The notes under the pieces are model-generated. The model saw nothing but the letters and a program-made list of their open reading frames with translations, had not been told where the DNA came from and searched no databases. A program made the position numbers and the translations under genes. From positions 1-64,000 of the forward strand of contig NZ_WYDS01000006.1 in the NCBI RefSeq assembly GCF_009914765.1: 64,000 nucleotides of DNA. The letters run 5' to 3'. Origin of the DNA: Halodesulfovibrio sp. MK-HDV. Its GTDB lineage: Bacteria > Desulfobacterota > Desulfovibrionia > Desulfovibrionales > Desulfovibrionaceae. This document shows, piece after piece, positions 45,025 through 52,496 of this stretch (position 1 is the first letter of the stretch; each line of letters begins with the position of its first letter).

Positions 45025-45566
45025 TATGTTGTGGTGCAGACTTGAGTTGAAAGATTTAATTGCTGCAAGTTTGTAGGTGCTTTTGAGTTAAAAAAAAATC
45101 GTAACTTCTGAAGGATACGATGAGTGATAAGCGCGATGCAAAATAATTCAAAATTGAGGCGTGAAACGAATCTCTGATCTGTAGTTTTTTCCATTTTTTC
45201 TGAACCTGAGGATTAGGTATTTGTCTGGTGTGCGGGCACTTGGTGCAGATTTTCGTGTTTTGTATTCTCGATAGTAACCTCCTGAAAAACCAAAGAAATA
45301 TCTTTTAAGCATGTGAGCTTTTATCCCTTCATTTATCCCTAAACAGGCTTATGTTATCCGTTCTGACTGTAAAGATCTTTTAGGATAAAATGCTGTTTTA
45401 TAAGGAGAATGATGTGAAGGTGACAGAGCTCATGTCTACAATTTTTTATTTGTAAAAAGATTCTGTATAAGTTTTACGTAAAGAAATCTTCAGGGTGTTC
45501 GATAAATATATAGACAGTATAAAACAAGTTAAATTTCGATGTTACGATATATGGTTAGGAGAATGT

Positions 45567-46097
45567 ATGTCTATATCTGTGAACTCTATGAGGCGTGATG
45601 AACTGGAGCCTCTTGCTAAACAACTCCTCACAAAAGAAATTGAAAATAAAATTTCTGAAAATACAGCAAGTGTAAAAGCTGATGTGAAGGGAGATACAGT
45701 TACTATTTCTGAAGAAGGCCGTGCGCTTTCTCAGGATAAAGAGAAATCTGGTGCGGGGTTCAAACAGGGTTCTGAAAAAGCAGAAGAATCAAAGACAACC
45801 GACCAGACCGACCAGACCGATAAAACTGGCAAAGCAGACAAATCTGAAAAGGGTGGCAAAGCAGAGGGCGGAGCTGGGGCTGAAGAGACAGCAGGCAGCC
45901 AAAGTGAAGTTGATAAGCTGATTGAAAAGTTGAAAAAGAAAATCAAAATAGTTGAGCAGAGTATCCAAGAACTTAGCAGCTCAAACATGCCGGATGATGT
46001 TAAGCAAGCTTTGCTTGGTGCAAAAAATGAGCAGCTTTCGCTTTTGAACAATCAATTGCAGCAAATGATGGAACAAAAGACAAAAGCAACGAAGTAA
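45567..46097 (+). CDS. Charged, coiled-coil protein of unknown function
   Basis: 176 residues. Three parts: an N-terminal segment (about 1-50) with a helical LEPLAKQLLTKEIENKI; a disordered middle (about 60-110) rich in Lys, Glu, Gly, Thr and Asp with the short repeats TDQTDQTDKTGKADKSEK; and a C-terminal predicted coiled coil from DKLIEKLKKKIKIVEQSIQE to the end. No signal peptide, no known domain. ATG at 45567 is preceded by TAGGAGAATGT; the frame extends 24 codons upstream without a ribosome site. The shape resembles flagellar hook-length or FlxA-like cytoplasmic proteins, but I would not name it. Confidence 0.65.
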   Translation: MSISVNSMRRDELEPLAKQLLTKEIENKISENTASVKADVKGDTVTISEEGRALSQDKEKSGAGFKQGSEKAEESKTTDQTDQTDKTGKADKSEKGGKAEGGAGAEETAGSQSEVDKLIEKLKKKIKIVEQSIQELSSSNMPDDVKQALLGAKNEQLSLLNNQLQQMMEQKTKATK

Positions 46098-46283
46098 AGT
46101 CAGTGGCTAATTCTGGGTCAAACTTTTTTGTGAAAGTTAAATTGTATGTAATGTTAGCTTTTTTCAGTCGTTTTTAACTGATTTAATAAATACTTTTTGC
46201 CGAAATAATATGACATTACGTACTCACAATATTTTTTCCGAAACGCCCGCAAGTCTCGTAGATCTGGCAACTCCCGCTGGTTT

Positions 46284-46332
46284 ACGAGATTTGTGTGATT
46301 TATAAGACTTGTACGATTTGCAAGGGTTGTGT
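46284..46332 (+). repeat. Degenerate 9-base tandem repeat
   Basis: In the gene-free stretch 46098-46700, consecutive 9-base units read GTGATTTAT, AAGACTTGT, ACGATTTGC, AAGGGTTGT, on a theme AAGANTTGT, framed by ACGAGATTTGT and GTGGTC. It is short and imperfect but regular. Confidence 0.45.
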
Positions 46333-46421
46333 GGTCTTAAGTTTTTTTTGGTATACAAATCCGCGGAGTTTCTAAAAAACTGCTGGTTTTTAGGCGGTAC
46401 GAATCTGTGGGGACTATCTAG

Positions 46422-46501
46422 TTTACAGGGATTTGCAGGAACTTGCAGGAAATTCGAGGAAATTACAGAAATCTACAGAGAACTATAAAGATCGAAGAGC
46501 A
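46422..46501 (+). repeat. Degenerate 10-base tandem repeat
   Basis: About eight consecutive 10-base units on the theme NTTRCAGGAA: TTTACAGGGA, TTTGCAGGAA, CTTGCAGGAA, ATTCGAGGAA, ATTACAGAAA, TCTACAGAGA, ACTATAAAGA, TCGAAGAGCA, fading to the right. A 10-base period is close to one DNA helical turn. No gene lies in the stretch. Confidence 0.55.
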
Positions 46502-46619
46502 ACTAGATCGACGACGTGTACGGCTCGCGACTTCTGTATGGTTTGCCAAATTTACGACGTATACGGCGTCTACGAACATTTTTTATTACTCTGTTGTGTA
46601 GTTTTTCATACACCAAAGT

Positions 46620-46653
46620 AAAAGCCCCTGACGTTTTGCATCAGGGGCTTTTG
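46620..46653. terminator. Terminator hairpin
   Basis: AAAAGCCCCTGA and TCAGGGGCTTTT form a perfect 12-base stem with a 9-base loop. On the minus strand it follows the hypothetical gene at 46701-46994. Confidence 0.85.
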
Positions 46654-46700
46654 CGCTCATAACAACACTACACAGCGTAGTGCAGTTAAGAAGAAAATTG

Positions 46701-46994
46701 TTAAGCTTTGTGGCGTTTCCACAGATCCAATTCAATTGGGATCAGTGCAAGAACCTCGGAATCAACACCGCTGGCGGTCATAATTTCGTTGCCAACGAGT
46801 TCTTCTAAACAAGATTCTGCTTTTTTAAATTTAGCATCAGATGTGATGTCGTTAATAGTCATGCGCCATCTTCTTCTTTCGTCAAAAAAGAGTACGCAAT
46901 CAATGCCTTCGCGAGAGTATGTGTATTTACCAAACGGCGGTTTTTTAGCCGTTTTTTGCTGATGAACTTGTTCCATGCGGGGTATATACGCCAT
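46701..46994 (-). CDS. Hypothetical protein
   Basis: Not recognised. 97 residues, soluble, with an Arg-rich stretch (FFDERRRWRMTINDITSDAK) and an acidic C-terminal half ending LIPIELDLWKRHKA. No signal peptide, membrane segment or Cys motif. Two ATG codons (46994 and 46976) can start it and neither has a strong ribosome site. The following terminator, compact length and even composition favour a real gene. Confidence 0.55.
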   Translation of the reverse strand: MAYIPRMEQVHQQKTAKKPPFGKYTYSREGIDCVLFFDERRRWRMTINDITSDAKFKKAESCLEELVGNEIMTASGVDSEVLALIPIELDLWKRHKA

Positions 46995-47221
46995 AAAAAC
47001 ATTGGAGTCTACGGTTGGATAGCTCTGATGAAATGTTAACTTATGTTGTTCGAGGAAAAAAACTTTTTTGCTATAAAAAATAGGAGTGTCGATGCTATGC
47101 GCAGTTTGGCTCCGTACTCCCGTGAAGAAACGTTAAAATCTAATAAGATAGTTGATGTGCCACTTTGCAACTTGCATATGATGTGATAGGTTGGCGCATC
47201 TTTTTTACTGATGGAGGGAGT

Positions 47222-47611
47222 ATGCTTCGAGTTCAATACATACTAATGAGCTTTCTTTGTTGTTTTTTAATTGTAGGATGTGGACCCGCTGCACCGGAAG
47301 GTAACTATAGTAAACTTGTTTACTCTGCTTTGTTGCCGACTGAAAAAGATACAATAGACGTATGGTCTGAAGATGTTTTGGCCAACGGTGTACTTGTAAA
47401 GGCTGATAAGGCCATTTTTTGGGTTGATACTAGCAGCCGTGTTTTCGCGCTCAATAAGCAAGGGATTGCAATTACAGATTCCCAGAGCGGAGTAACAGGT
47501 GCAACTCCACAGCTACTGAAAAACATTAACCGTGCTCTTGCCGCCGCAGGTAAAAGCAGACTTAATGCACAGGGTGGCTGGAAGTTGTTTAAGTGGAATG
47601 ACAAGAAATAA
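47222..47611 (+). CDS. Small lipoprotein of unknown function
   Basis: 129 residues with a lipoprotein signal peptide: hydrophobic FLCCFLIVGC, where the lipobox IVGC puts the lipid on Cys20, followed by GPAAPEGNYSK. The mature part is a compact domain with VKADKAIFWVDTSSRVFALN and a C-terminal LFKWNDKK; no family recognised. ATG at 47222 follows GGAGGGAG. The frame extends 19 codons upstream. A terminator lies about 215 bases downstream, at 47827. Confidence 0.75.
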   Translation: MLRVQYILMSFLCCFLIVGCGPAAPEGNYSKLVYSALLPTEKDTIDVWSEDVLANGVLVKADKAIFWVDTSSRVFALNKQGIAITDSQSGVTGATPQLLKNINRALAAAGKSRLNAQGGWKLFKWNDKK

Positions 47612-47826
47612 AGACTGCTTGTTTGCTGGAGATACAGAAGCTTCGGCGTGTTGATTGAAAAAATATTGTGCCTCAAACGCGTTAGCTGCCAAGTTGCCCA
47701 CGGTTTCGCTATGGTCTTATTGTTGTAGCTTATCTACTGCGTGCATACTTACTGTGCAGACTGGTCATCAGCTTGTTACTGCAATGTGATGATGTTTGTT
47801 ACTGTCGTTTGAGGATCTCATAATTT

Positions 47827-47858
47827 AGGGTGGAGTTTTAACTCCACCCTTTTTTTGT
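47827..47858. terminator. Terminator between convergent genes
   Basis: AGGGTGGAGTT and AACTCCACCCT form a perfect stem, then a T run of eight. It separates the plus-strand lipoprotein gene from the minus-strand DUF438 gene. Confidence 0.9.
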
Positions 47859-47939
47859 CTAAATTTTATTAATCAGAAGATACGTTTTTGAATTTCAATG
47901 AACGCATCGTCATTTCTAGTTCATAGTTACGCCGTAAAC

Positions 47940-49391
47940 TTATTCCCAGTTAAGCAGACGTTGTTCGCCCGTGAGAGCACGAATGCCGGTTACATCCTGT
48001 GAGGCTTCCAGACAACCGAGGTAGGTACCATCTTTGTCGCGTACTGCGTAGTAGCGGATATGGATGAATACGCCGCTGAGCTCCAACCAGAACTCGGCAA
48101 CATCGCGTTCTCCTGCCTTGAATGCTTTGAGGATATTTTCCACCATGTAGACACTTTTCGGCGGGTGGCATTTGGATACGTCACGCCCGATGATTCCGGC
48201 GCTGCGCGGGAAGACTCGCTCTTCTGTCTGGGAGAAGTATGCGACTTTATTGTTGGCATTTACGAATGACAAATCAACCGGGAGCGATTTGAGAATTGCG
48301 TTAATGACGTGCGGCTCCAGCTCGCCTCTGTCCAAAGATATTTCGCCGAGTTGCGGTGTCTGGATGGCGGCACCTTCCACTGGCTTCCAGTCTGTGCCGG
48401 GGGTAATCCATGCGTAGCCTATCTCTATTTCCCCTTCATATACCTGAGCCCAATCTTCATCAGAGAATATTTCGAAGACCATCGGGAAGAGAATATTTTC
48501 TTCTTTATGAATCATGTCACAAATAGCAACTGCGAGATTGTGCACTGTGTCGAGCGTACTGTTTAAATCATCCTGAGCAAGTTCTGTACGTGCTTTTTTG
48601 AATAGGGCGCGTATGTCGTCATGTAGTTCCCACATAACCTGTGGAGGCGCTGTGAGGCCGTGGTTTTCCATGATCGGGAATAGCTGATTTTCCTTGCGTT
48701 CGTAATGTCTGATGATTTCTGCAAGGCTTTCAATTTCTGCAATTATGCCGCTTTTGGCTGCAAAAAATTCCAGCGGGTCTTTTGCGCCTTTGATTGCTTC
48801 AAGGAGCGCCTTGCCTTTTTCATCTGCAACCTTGTTTTCTTCTTGGAAACTATGCAGTGGGTGTCCTGCTGGAAGCTCCGGCAATGCGCTTTGCGCTACC
48901 GAGTTTTCAAATAATTCTACATGCAGATCGCATAATTTTTTGATTTCCGTTTCCGGTATGCCTTCAGCTACGAGCTTTTGTTCCATCTGCCCGATTTCAG
49001 CAGGGGAAACATTGTGCAGGAGCGTGAGAAATTCTTTACGAACTTCGTCAATAGAGGCTCCGTTATGCAGACGCATAACGATATTTTTGAGTACCTCCAC
49101 ACGGTCTTCACCGGAAGAGGATGCAACCTGCGGACTTTCGTTGGGGTTGATTATGGTGATGTCGTCGCTTGTGTGGTGATAAATTTGCGTGGCGACTTCT
49201 AATAACAGCTCGCCAAGATCAACGTTGCCCATGCCTGATGCTTGTTCCAACGTGGCAATGCTGCCGATGGTTTTACGCATGATCGGATTTTTGAGCTTAG
49301 AAAATTTTGGGGATTTATCTACAAAGTAATCTAGTAGGAATGGGTATTCTTTAATCAAACCACCGATTTTAGTCTTTTTCGAAAGTTCCAT
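47940..49391 (-). CDS. DUF438/hemerythrin/PAS sensor protein
   Basis: 483 residues. The N-terminal segment (MELSKKTKIGGLIKEYPFLL) fits the DUF1858-type lead, then a DUF438 domain, then a hemerythrin HHE region with EIIRHYERKENQLFPIMENHG, MWELHDDIRALF and ICDMIHKEENILFPM (His and Glu ligands for a di-iron site), then a C-terminal PAS fold with SFVNANNKVAYFSQTEERVF and FIHIRYYAVRDKDGTYLG. Such proteins are thought to sense oxygen or nitric oxide through iron; they are typical of anaerobes. No output domain is attached. ATG at 49391 follows ATGGAGCAGCGTT. It is convergent with the lipoprotein gene. Confidence 0.9.
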   Translation of the reverse strand: MELSKKTKIGGLIKEYPFLLDYFVDKSPKFSKLKNPIMRKTIGSIATLEQASGMGNVDLGELLLEVATQIYHHTSDDITIINPNESPQVASSSGEDRVEVLKNIVMRLHNGASIDEVRKEFLTLLHNVSPAEIGQMEQKLVAEGIPETEIKKLCDLHVELFENSVAQSALPELPAGHPLHSFQEENKVADEKGKALLEAIKGAKDPLEFFAAKSGIIAEIESLAEIIRHYERKENQLFPIMENHGLTAPPQVMWELHDDIRALFKKARTELAQDDLNSTLDTVHNLAVAICDMIHKEENILFPMVFEIFSDEDWAQVYEGEIEIGYAWITPGTDWKPVEGAAIQTPQLGEISLDRGELEPHVINAILKSLPVDLSFVNANNKVAYFSQTEERVFPRSAGIIGRDVSKCHPPKSVYMVENILKAFKAGERDVAEFWLELSGVFIHIRYYAVRDKDGTYLGCLEASQDVTGIRALTGEQRLLNWE

Positions 49392-49445
49392 AACGCTGCT
49401 CCATGAATAACAGTTGCAAGGCGAAATCATCGTATCACAGAGCAG

Positions 49446-49748
49446 TCAGGTTTGGGTGGAAATACTTTGAGTTTTTTGAAAAAGGAGTTGATGAACAAAG
49501 AAAATAGCTAGCGTGTCCTTTCGAGATAGTTCGTTGATATGGTAATCAAAAATAATAAGATTGAAAGAGTATTGAGCGTCCTTCTGCAACCATGCATAGC
49601 AGCTTGAAAACATGATGTACTCTTGAACTAAACCTACTGATAGTTGCCTGAATGAGGCTCCCAAAATTTCGAAGGGGATGGGTATCCATACTCTTGATCT
49701 CGATTTAATAGCTAATAAATAATCAATCTGTCCGCGTATATTACTCAT
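49446..49748 (-). CDS. Doubtful small ORF
   Basis: 100 codons, MSNIRGQIDYLLAIKSRSRV at the start and a hydrophobic, aromatic middle. No ribosome site before the ATG, no known domain and no clear terminator. The gap 49392-49970 has no other candidate gene. It may be chance or a decayed gene. Confidence 0.25.
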   Translation of the reverse strand: MSNIRGQIDYLLAIKSRSRVWIPIPFEILGASFRQLSVGLVQEYIMFSSCYAWLQKDAQYSFNLIIFDYHINELSRKDTLAIFFVHQLLFQKTQSISTQT

Positions 49749-49970
49749 GCTTAATTAATTGTGTTCGCGTGCAGAAGTTGGTTGTTGAGAGTGGAGCAAC
49801 GCGTTTTGGATTGTAGATATCCTATGAGAGACGGCGTTATGAGGAGTACCCTAAAGTTAGTCTTTATAGGTAGCATGAACGATACGGTGTCACCATATTA
49901 ACGGGGCGAGCCGTACTATCGAGTCAGCGTTTGTCTGTAGCAGAGAGAAATAGGGAATGGAGGAGAGGTC

Positions 49971-50618
49971 ATGGAGATGAGCAATATGCCTTTGGGAGGA
50001 CATTGGGTGCTGGTGATCATTATGATCATCTTAGCAACATGGGTTATCTATAGATATCTTGCTCCACAAAACGCTAAGGAGTGGCGAAACGCTGGTTTAA
50101 TCCAAGGCTTTATTATTGCTTTATATGCAGAGATGTACGGGTTTCCATTAACCATTTATTTGCTAACTGGCTTTTTTGGGTTGGAAATTCCGTGGCTGCA
50201 TATGCGCGGGCACCTTTGGTCTACTCTTTTAGGGCTGGGTGATGTGGGTGCGATGATTGAAATGATCATTGGCCTCGGGTTGGTAATACTCGGGCTGCTT
50301 CTTCTGGCGAGGGGGTGGTCACAAGTCTATAAGGCGCAAAAAGAAAATCGACTTGTAACCGACGGTCTTTATACATACGTACGACATCCGCAATATACTG
50401 GTATATTTTTGATCCTTTTCGGTCAGCTGGTCCATTGGCCGACGATTCTGACGTTACTTCTTTTCCCTGTAATCGTTGTTGCTTATATATATCTTGCCCG
50501 TCAGGAAGAAAGCGCTATGCGCAAAGCTTTTGGACAGAAATATGTTGAGTATATGAAGCGCACTAGAATGTTTTTTCCTGAGATTAAAAACTGGAAATTG
50601 CTATTTAAAAAGGGCTGA
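49971..50618 (+). CDS. Isoprenylcysteine carboxyl methyltransferase family protein
   Basis: 215 residues, an integral membrane methyltransferase of the ICMT/PEMT type. Hydrophobic segments at about 12-30, 45-70, 90-115 and 140-175; the SAM-binding signature is in RLVTDGLYTYVRHPQYTG near residues 125-142 and RQEESAMRKAFGQKYVEY near the end. The bacterial substrate is unknown (phospholipid, or a small thiol). ATG at 49971 follows GGAGGAGAGGTC. It converges on the small [2Fe-2S] protein gene and its last bases overlap the restored reading frame of that gene. A second member is at 59925-60416. Confidence 0.88.
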   Translation: MEMSNMPLGGHWVLVIIMIILATWVIYRYLAPQNAKEWRNAGLIQGFIIALYAEMYGFPLTIYLLTGFFGLEIPWLHMRGHLWSTLLGLGDVGAMIEMIIGLGLVILGLLLLARGWSQVYKAQKENRLVTDGLYTYVRHPQYTGIFLILFGQLVHWPTILTLLLFPVIVVAYIYLARQEESAMRKAFGQKYVEYMKRTRMFFPEIKNWKLLFKKG

Positions 50619-50851
50619 TATTACCTTTTGATTCTTGTTTAATGTTGTTCTCACGCATCACTTTGTCCACCAACTGGCGAACATCGGAGAGGCATCAGCG
50701 ACCCTTTTGGGTTTTTAACTGCGCATTGACAGTTACCGTCCTTTTTCTCGTTCATGATACGCATGAAAATAGTGGATTTTTTGTTAGTAAGAATATCCTT
50801 TTCTATGTCTTCGGCAGTGTACCCAAAGCAGTAACAAATAAGCTCTGACAT
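50605..50851 (-). CDS. BFD/CopZ-like [2Fe-2S] protein, probable selenoprotein with a frame shift
   Basis: Small redox protein of the BFD-like [2Fe-2S] family: CYCFGYTAEDIEKDIL at the start, then MRIMNEKKDGNCQCAVKNPK. In the plain frame the protein leaves the family pattern after NPKG and stops at residue 66 (50651). If one G of the run at 50702-50704 is skipped, the frame reads NPKGR, then UGA (50697-50695), then CLSDVRQLVDKVM, stopping at TAA 50605. Related proteins have a Cys pair at this place, so UGA as selenocysteine is the natural reading. After the UGA there is an 8-base stem (TGTTCGCC / GGTGGACA) with an AGTT loop, 19 bases on, as in bacterial SECIS elements. The shift may be a sequence error, a real lesion or programmed. 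Confidence 0.6.
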
Positions 50852-50978
50852 TATTTAGCTCCCCAAAAAATATTTACTTTTAAAACCTTATTCTTAAATT
50901 GATCTATTGCCTAAATATCCAACCGCTACGTTGCACATAAAGTATCTGCAAATGTCCCACAATGTTTTTCCCTTATAT

Positions 50979-51012
50979 AGAAAAAGGGCGGAGCTAAAAA
51001 ACTCCACCCTTA
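50979..51012 (-). terminator. Terminator of the four-gene envelope operon
   Basis: AAGGGCGGAG and CTCCACCCTT pair with one mismatch around TAAAAAAA; the minus strand continues with five T. It lies about 205 bases past the stop of the last operon gene, beyond a repeat element. Confidence 0.8.
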
Positions 51013-51097
51013 TATTGTCTGCTTGCCTTGTCTGAACCTTCCAGCAAATAAGCCGTGAACAATTTTTTATAAAAAGGTGTTCTCGCTAATTCGCAGT

Positions 51098-51200
51098 CAA
51101 GAGGGCGTCCCTCTTGCGGGGATGCAAGGGGCTGGCCCCTTGCCTCTCAGGGAGCCGTCGGAGACTCGCCGAAGGCATACCCACAAAAAGCGCCGCAGGC
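51098..51200 (-). repeat. Dispersed palindromic repeat, double-hairpin subfamily
   Basis: Two hairpins (AGAGGGC.CCCTCTT and AAGGGGC..GCCCCTT), then GCCGTCGGAGAC, CGCCGAAGGC and AGCGCCGCAGGC. Same order as at 127-238. It lies between the operon's last stop codon (51219) and its terminator. Confidence 0.7.
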
Positions 51201-51218
51201 TAAAAGGCAAAAGAAGTG

Positions 51219-52496
51219 CTAATCAAATGGCAACTTCACACCGCCCCCGTCTATGTATTTGAAGGAGGATTTTTTTTGCGGCGCTGGCTGCTTTTTCTTG
51301 CTGCTGTATACGCGCTTTGCAGGACGACAGATGTTGCCCTTGATGATGGCGGCTGATCTTTGCAGCACGGTTGCAACGGCATACTTCGTTTTGACTTCAG
51401 TAACCTTGATGGTCGCGATCTTTGATTCCGCACGTCCGAGGGATTCTTTTGTGTAAGGATCAATGAGTCGCTCGCCAAGGTGGTATACATTGTAACGTTG
51501 GCCTTCTTTGAGGTTTCCGCCACCCATGTTCAAGTAAATCTGCTTGCCTGTAACCTTGATCACCTTGAGGGGATATATGGCCTGCAACAACTGTGTGCTG
51601 ATCTTTTGTGAGACCATTTTGGACAGGCGCGCGGAAAGCGTAGCGATGGAGGTTGGAATCTCCCCTTCGTAGGTTTTGTCTACGGTGACAGTGGATGACC
51701 ATTTAACCTGCATGGTGGCGGGCACGATTACTTTGTAGGAAACTTGCGCCGCGATACGCTCTCTGTAGTAGTTTTCACCAGTGATTGTGATGCCCATGCG
51801 GGTGCTTTTTGTGACATAGGAGAGAATTCTGCCTGTCACAATGTAATCAGCACCAAGGCGCATTCCAAGCTTTGCTTTCTCTTCCACTGCAAAATCGTCA
51901 CTCTTCCACTTTTTCTTTTCACGCTGGTAGAGGGCTTCCTCTTCACGATCAAGAACGGTGAAACGCCTGCTCTGTACAATGCTGTCAGTAAGCTTTTGCT
52001 GGAAGATCTGCGGCACGCCGCGTTTGCGGTTTGTCGAGGATGCTTTAAATCCTACGATGGCAAGTTTGCGTCGAGTGGTCGGTGGCAAGCCGGGGGTCTC
52101 GTAGACGTTTACTTTCGCCTTTAAGGTTACGTTCCACAGACCGTTTGTCTTATTCTCGTTTATAATTTTGTAGCCTGCGATGACGCCGGAGCTTTTTGTG
52201 TCGTTTACGGAGGTGCTTTTTGCCGTGAAGTTGGTGTTCCGCTTGCCATTTACCGTTTTTGTCTTGCTGGAGCGCACAGCGGTTGTGGCTGATTTCAGAC
52301 TGACGCCTTTGATCTGGCGTACTGCCTGAATCAATGCATCTTCAATGGCTGCTTCGCGTGACGCTGCGGTGCCTGTGGCGGTAGCGCTTACGATGTCTGC
52401 ATGGCTTTCTACAGAAAAAATGAGAAGCATCATGCAGGCGATGGTAAGAACGCGCAGAATAGTTTTAGGTGGTGTTTTTTTAGAAATCGTCAACAT
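51219..52496 (-). CDS. CsgG/FlgT-like envelope protein
   Basis: 425 residues with a signal peptide (LRVLTIACMMLLIFSVESHA region). Then a module TATGTAASREAAIEDALIQAVRQIKG typical of the FlgT N-terminal / LPP20 type; a middle domain of CsgG/LpoB fold (RKLAIVGFKA, QQKLTDSIVQSRRFTVLDRE and RLGADYIVTGRI); and a C-terminal small beta domain (EGQRYNVYHLGERLIDPYT), like the C-domain of flagellar FlgT. No lipobox. This suggests assembly of a pore or ring at the outer membrane. ATG at 52496 follows AGGAGATGATGG inside the previous gene (overlap 17). It is the last gene of the operon, and the tail (SSKKKQPAPQKK) is basic. Confidence 0.78.
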   Translation of the reverse strand: MLTISKKTPPKTILRVLTIACMMLLIFSVESHADIVSATATGTAASREAAIEDALIQAVRQIKGVSLKSATTAVRSSKTKTVNGKRNTNFTAKSTSVNDTKSSGVIAGYKIINENKTNGLWNVTLKAKVNVYETPGLPPTTRRKLAIVGFKASSTNRKRGVPQIFQQKLTDSIVQSRRFTVLDREEEALYQREKKKWKSDDFAVEEKAKLGMRLGADYIVTGRILSYVTKSTRMGITITGENYYRERIAAQVSYKVIVPATMQVKWSSTVTVDKTYEGEIPTSIATLSARLSKMVSQKISTQLLQAIYPLKVIKVTGKQIYLNMGGGNLKEGQRYNVYHLGERLIDPYTKESLGRAESKIATIKVTEVKTKYAVATVLQRSAAIIKGNICRPAKRVYSSKKKQPAPQKKSSFKYIDGGGVKLPFD

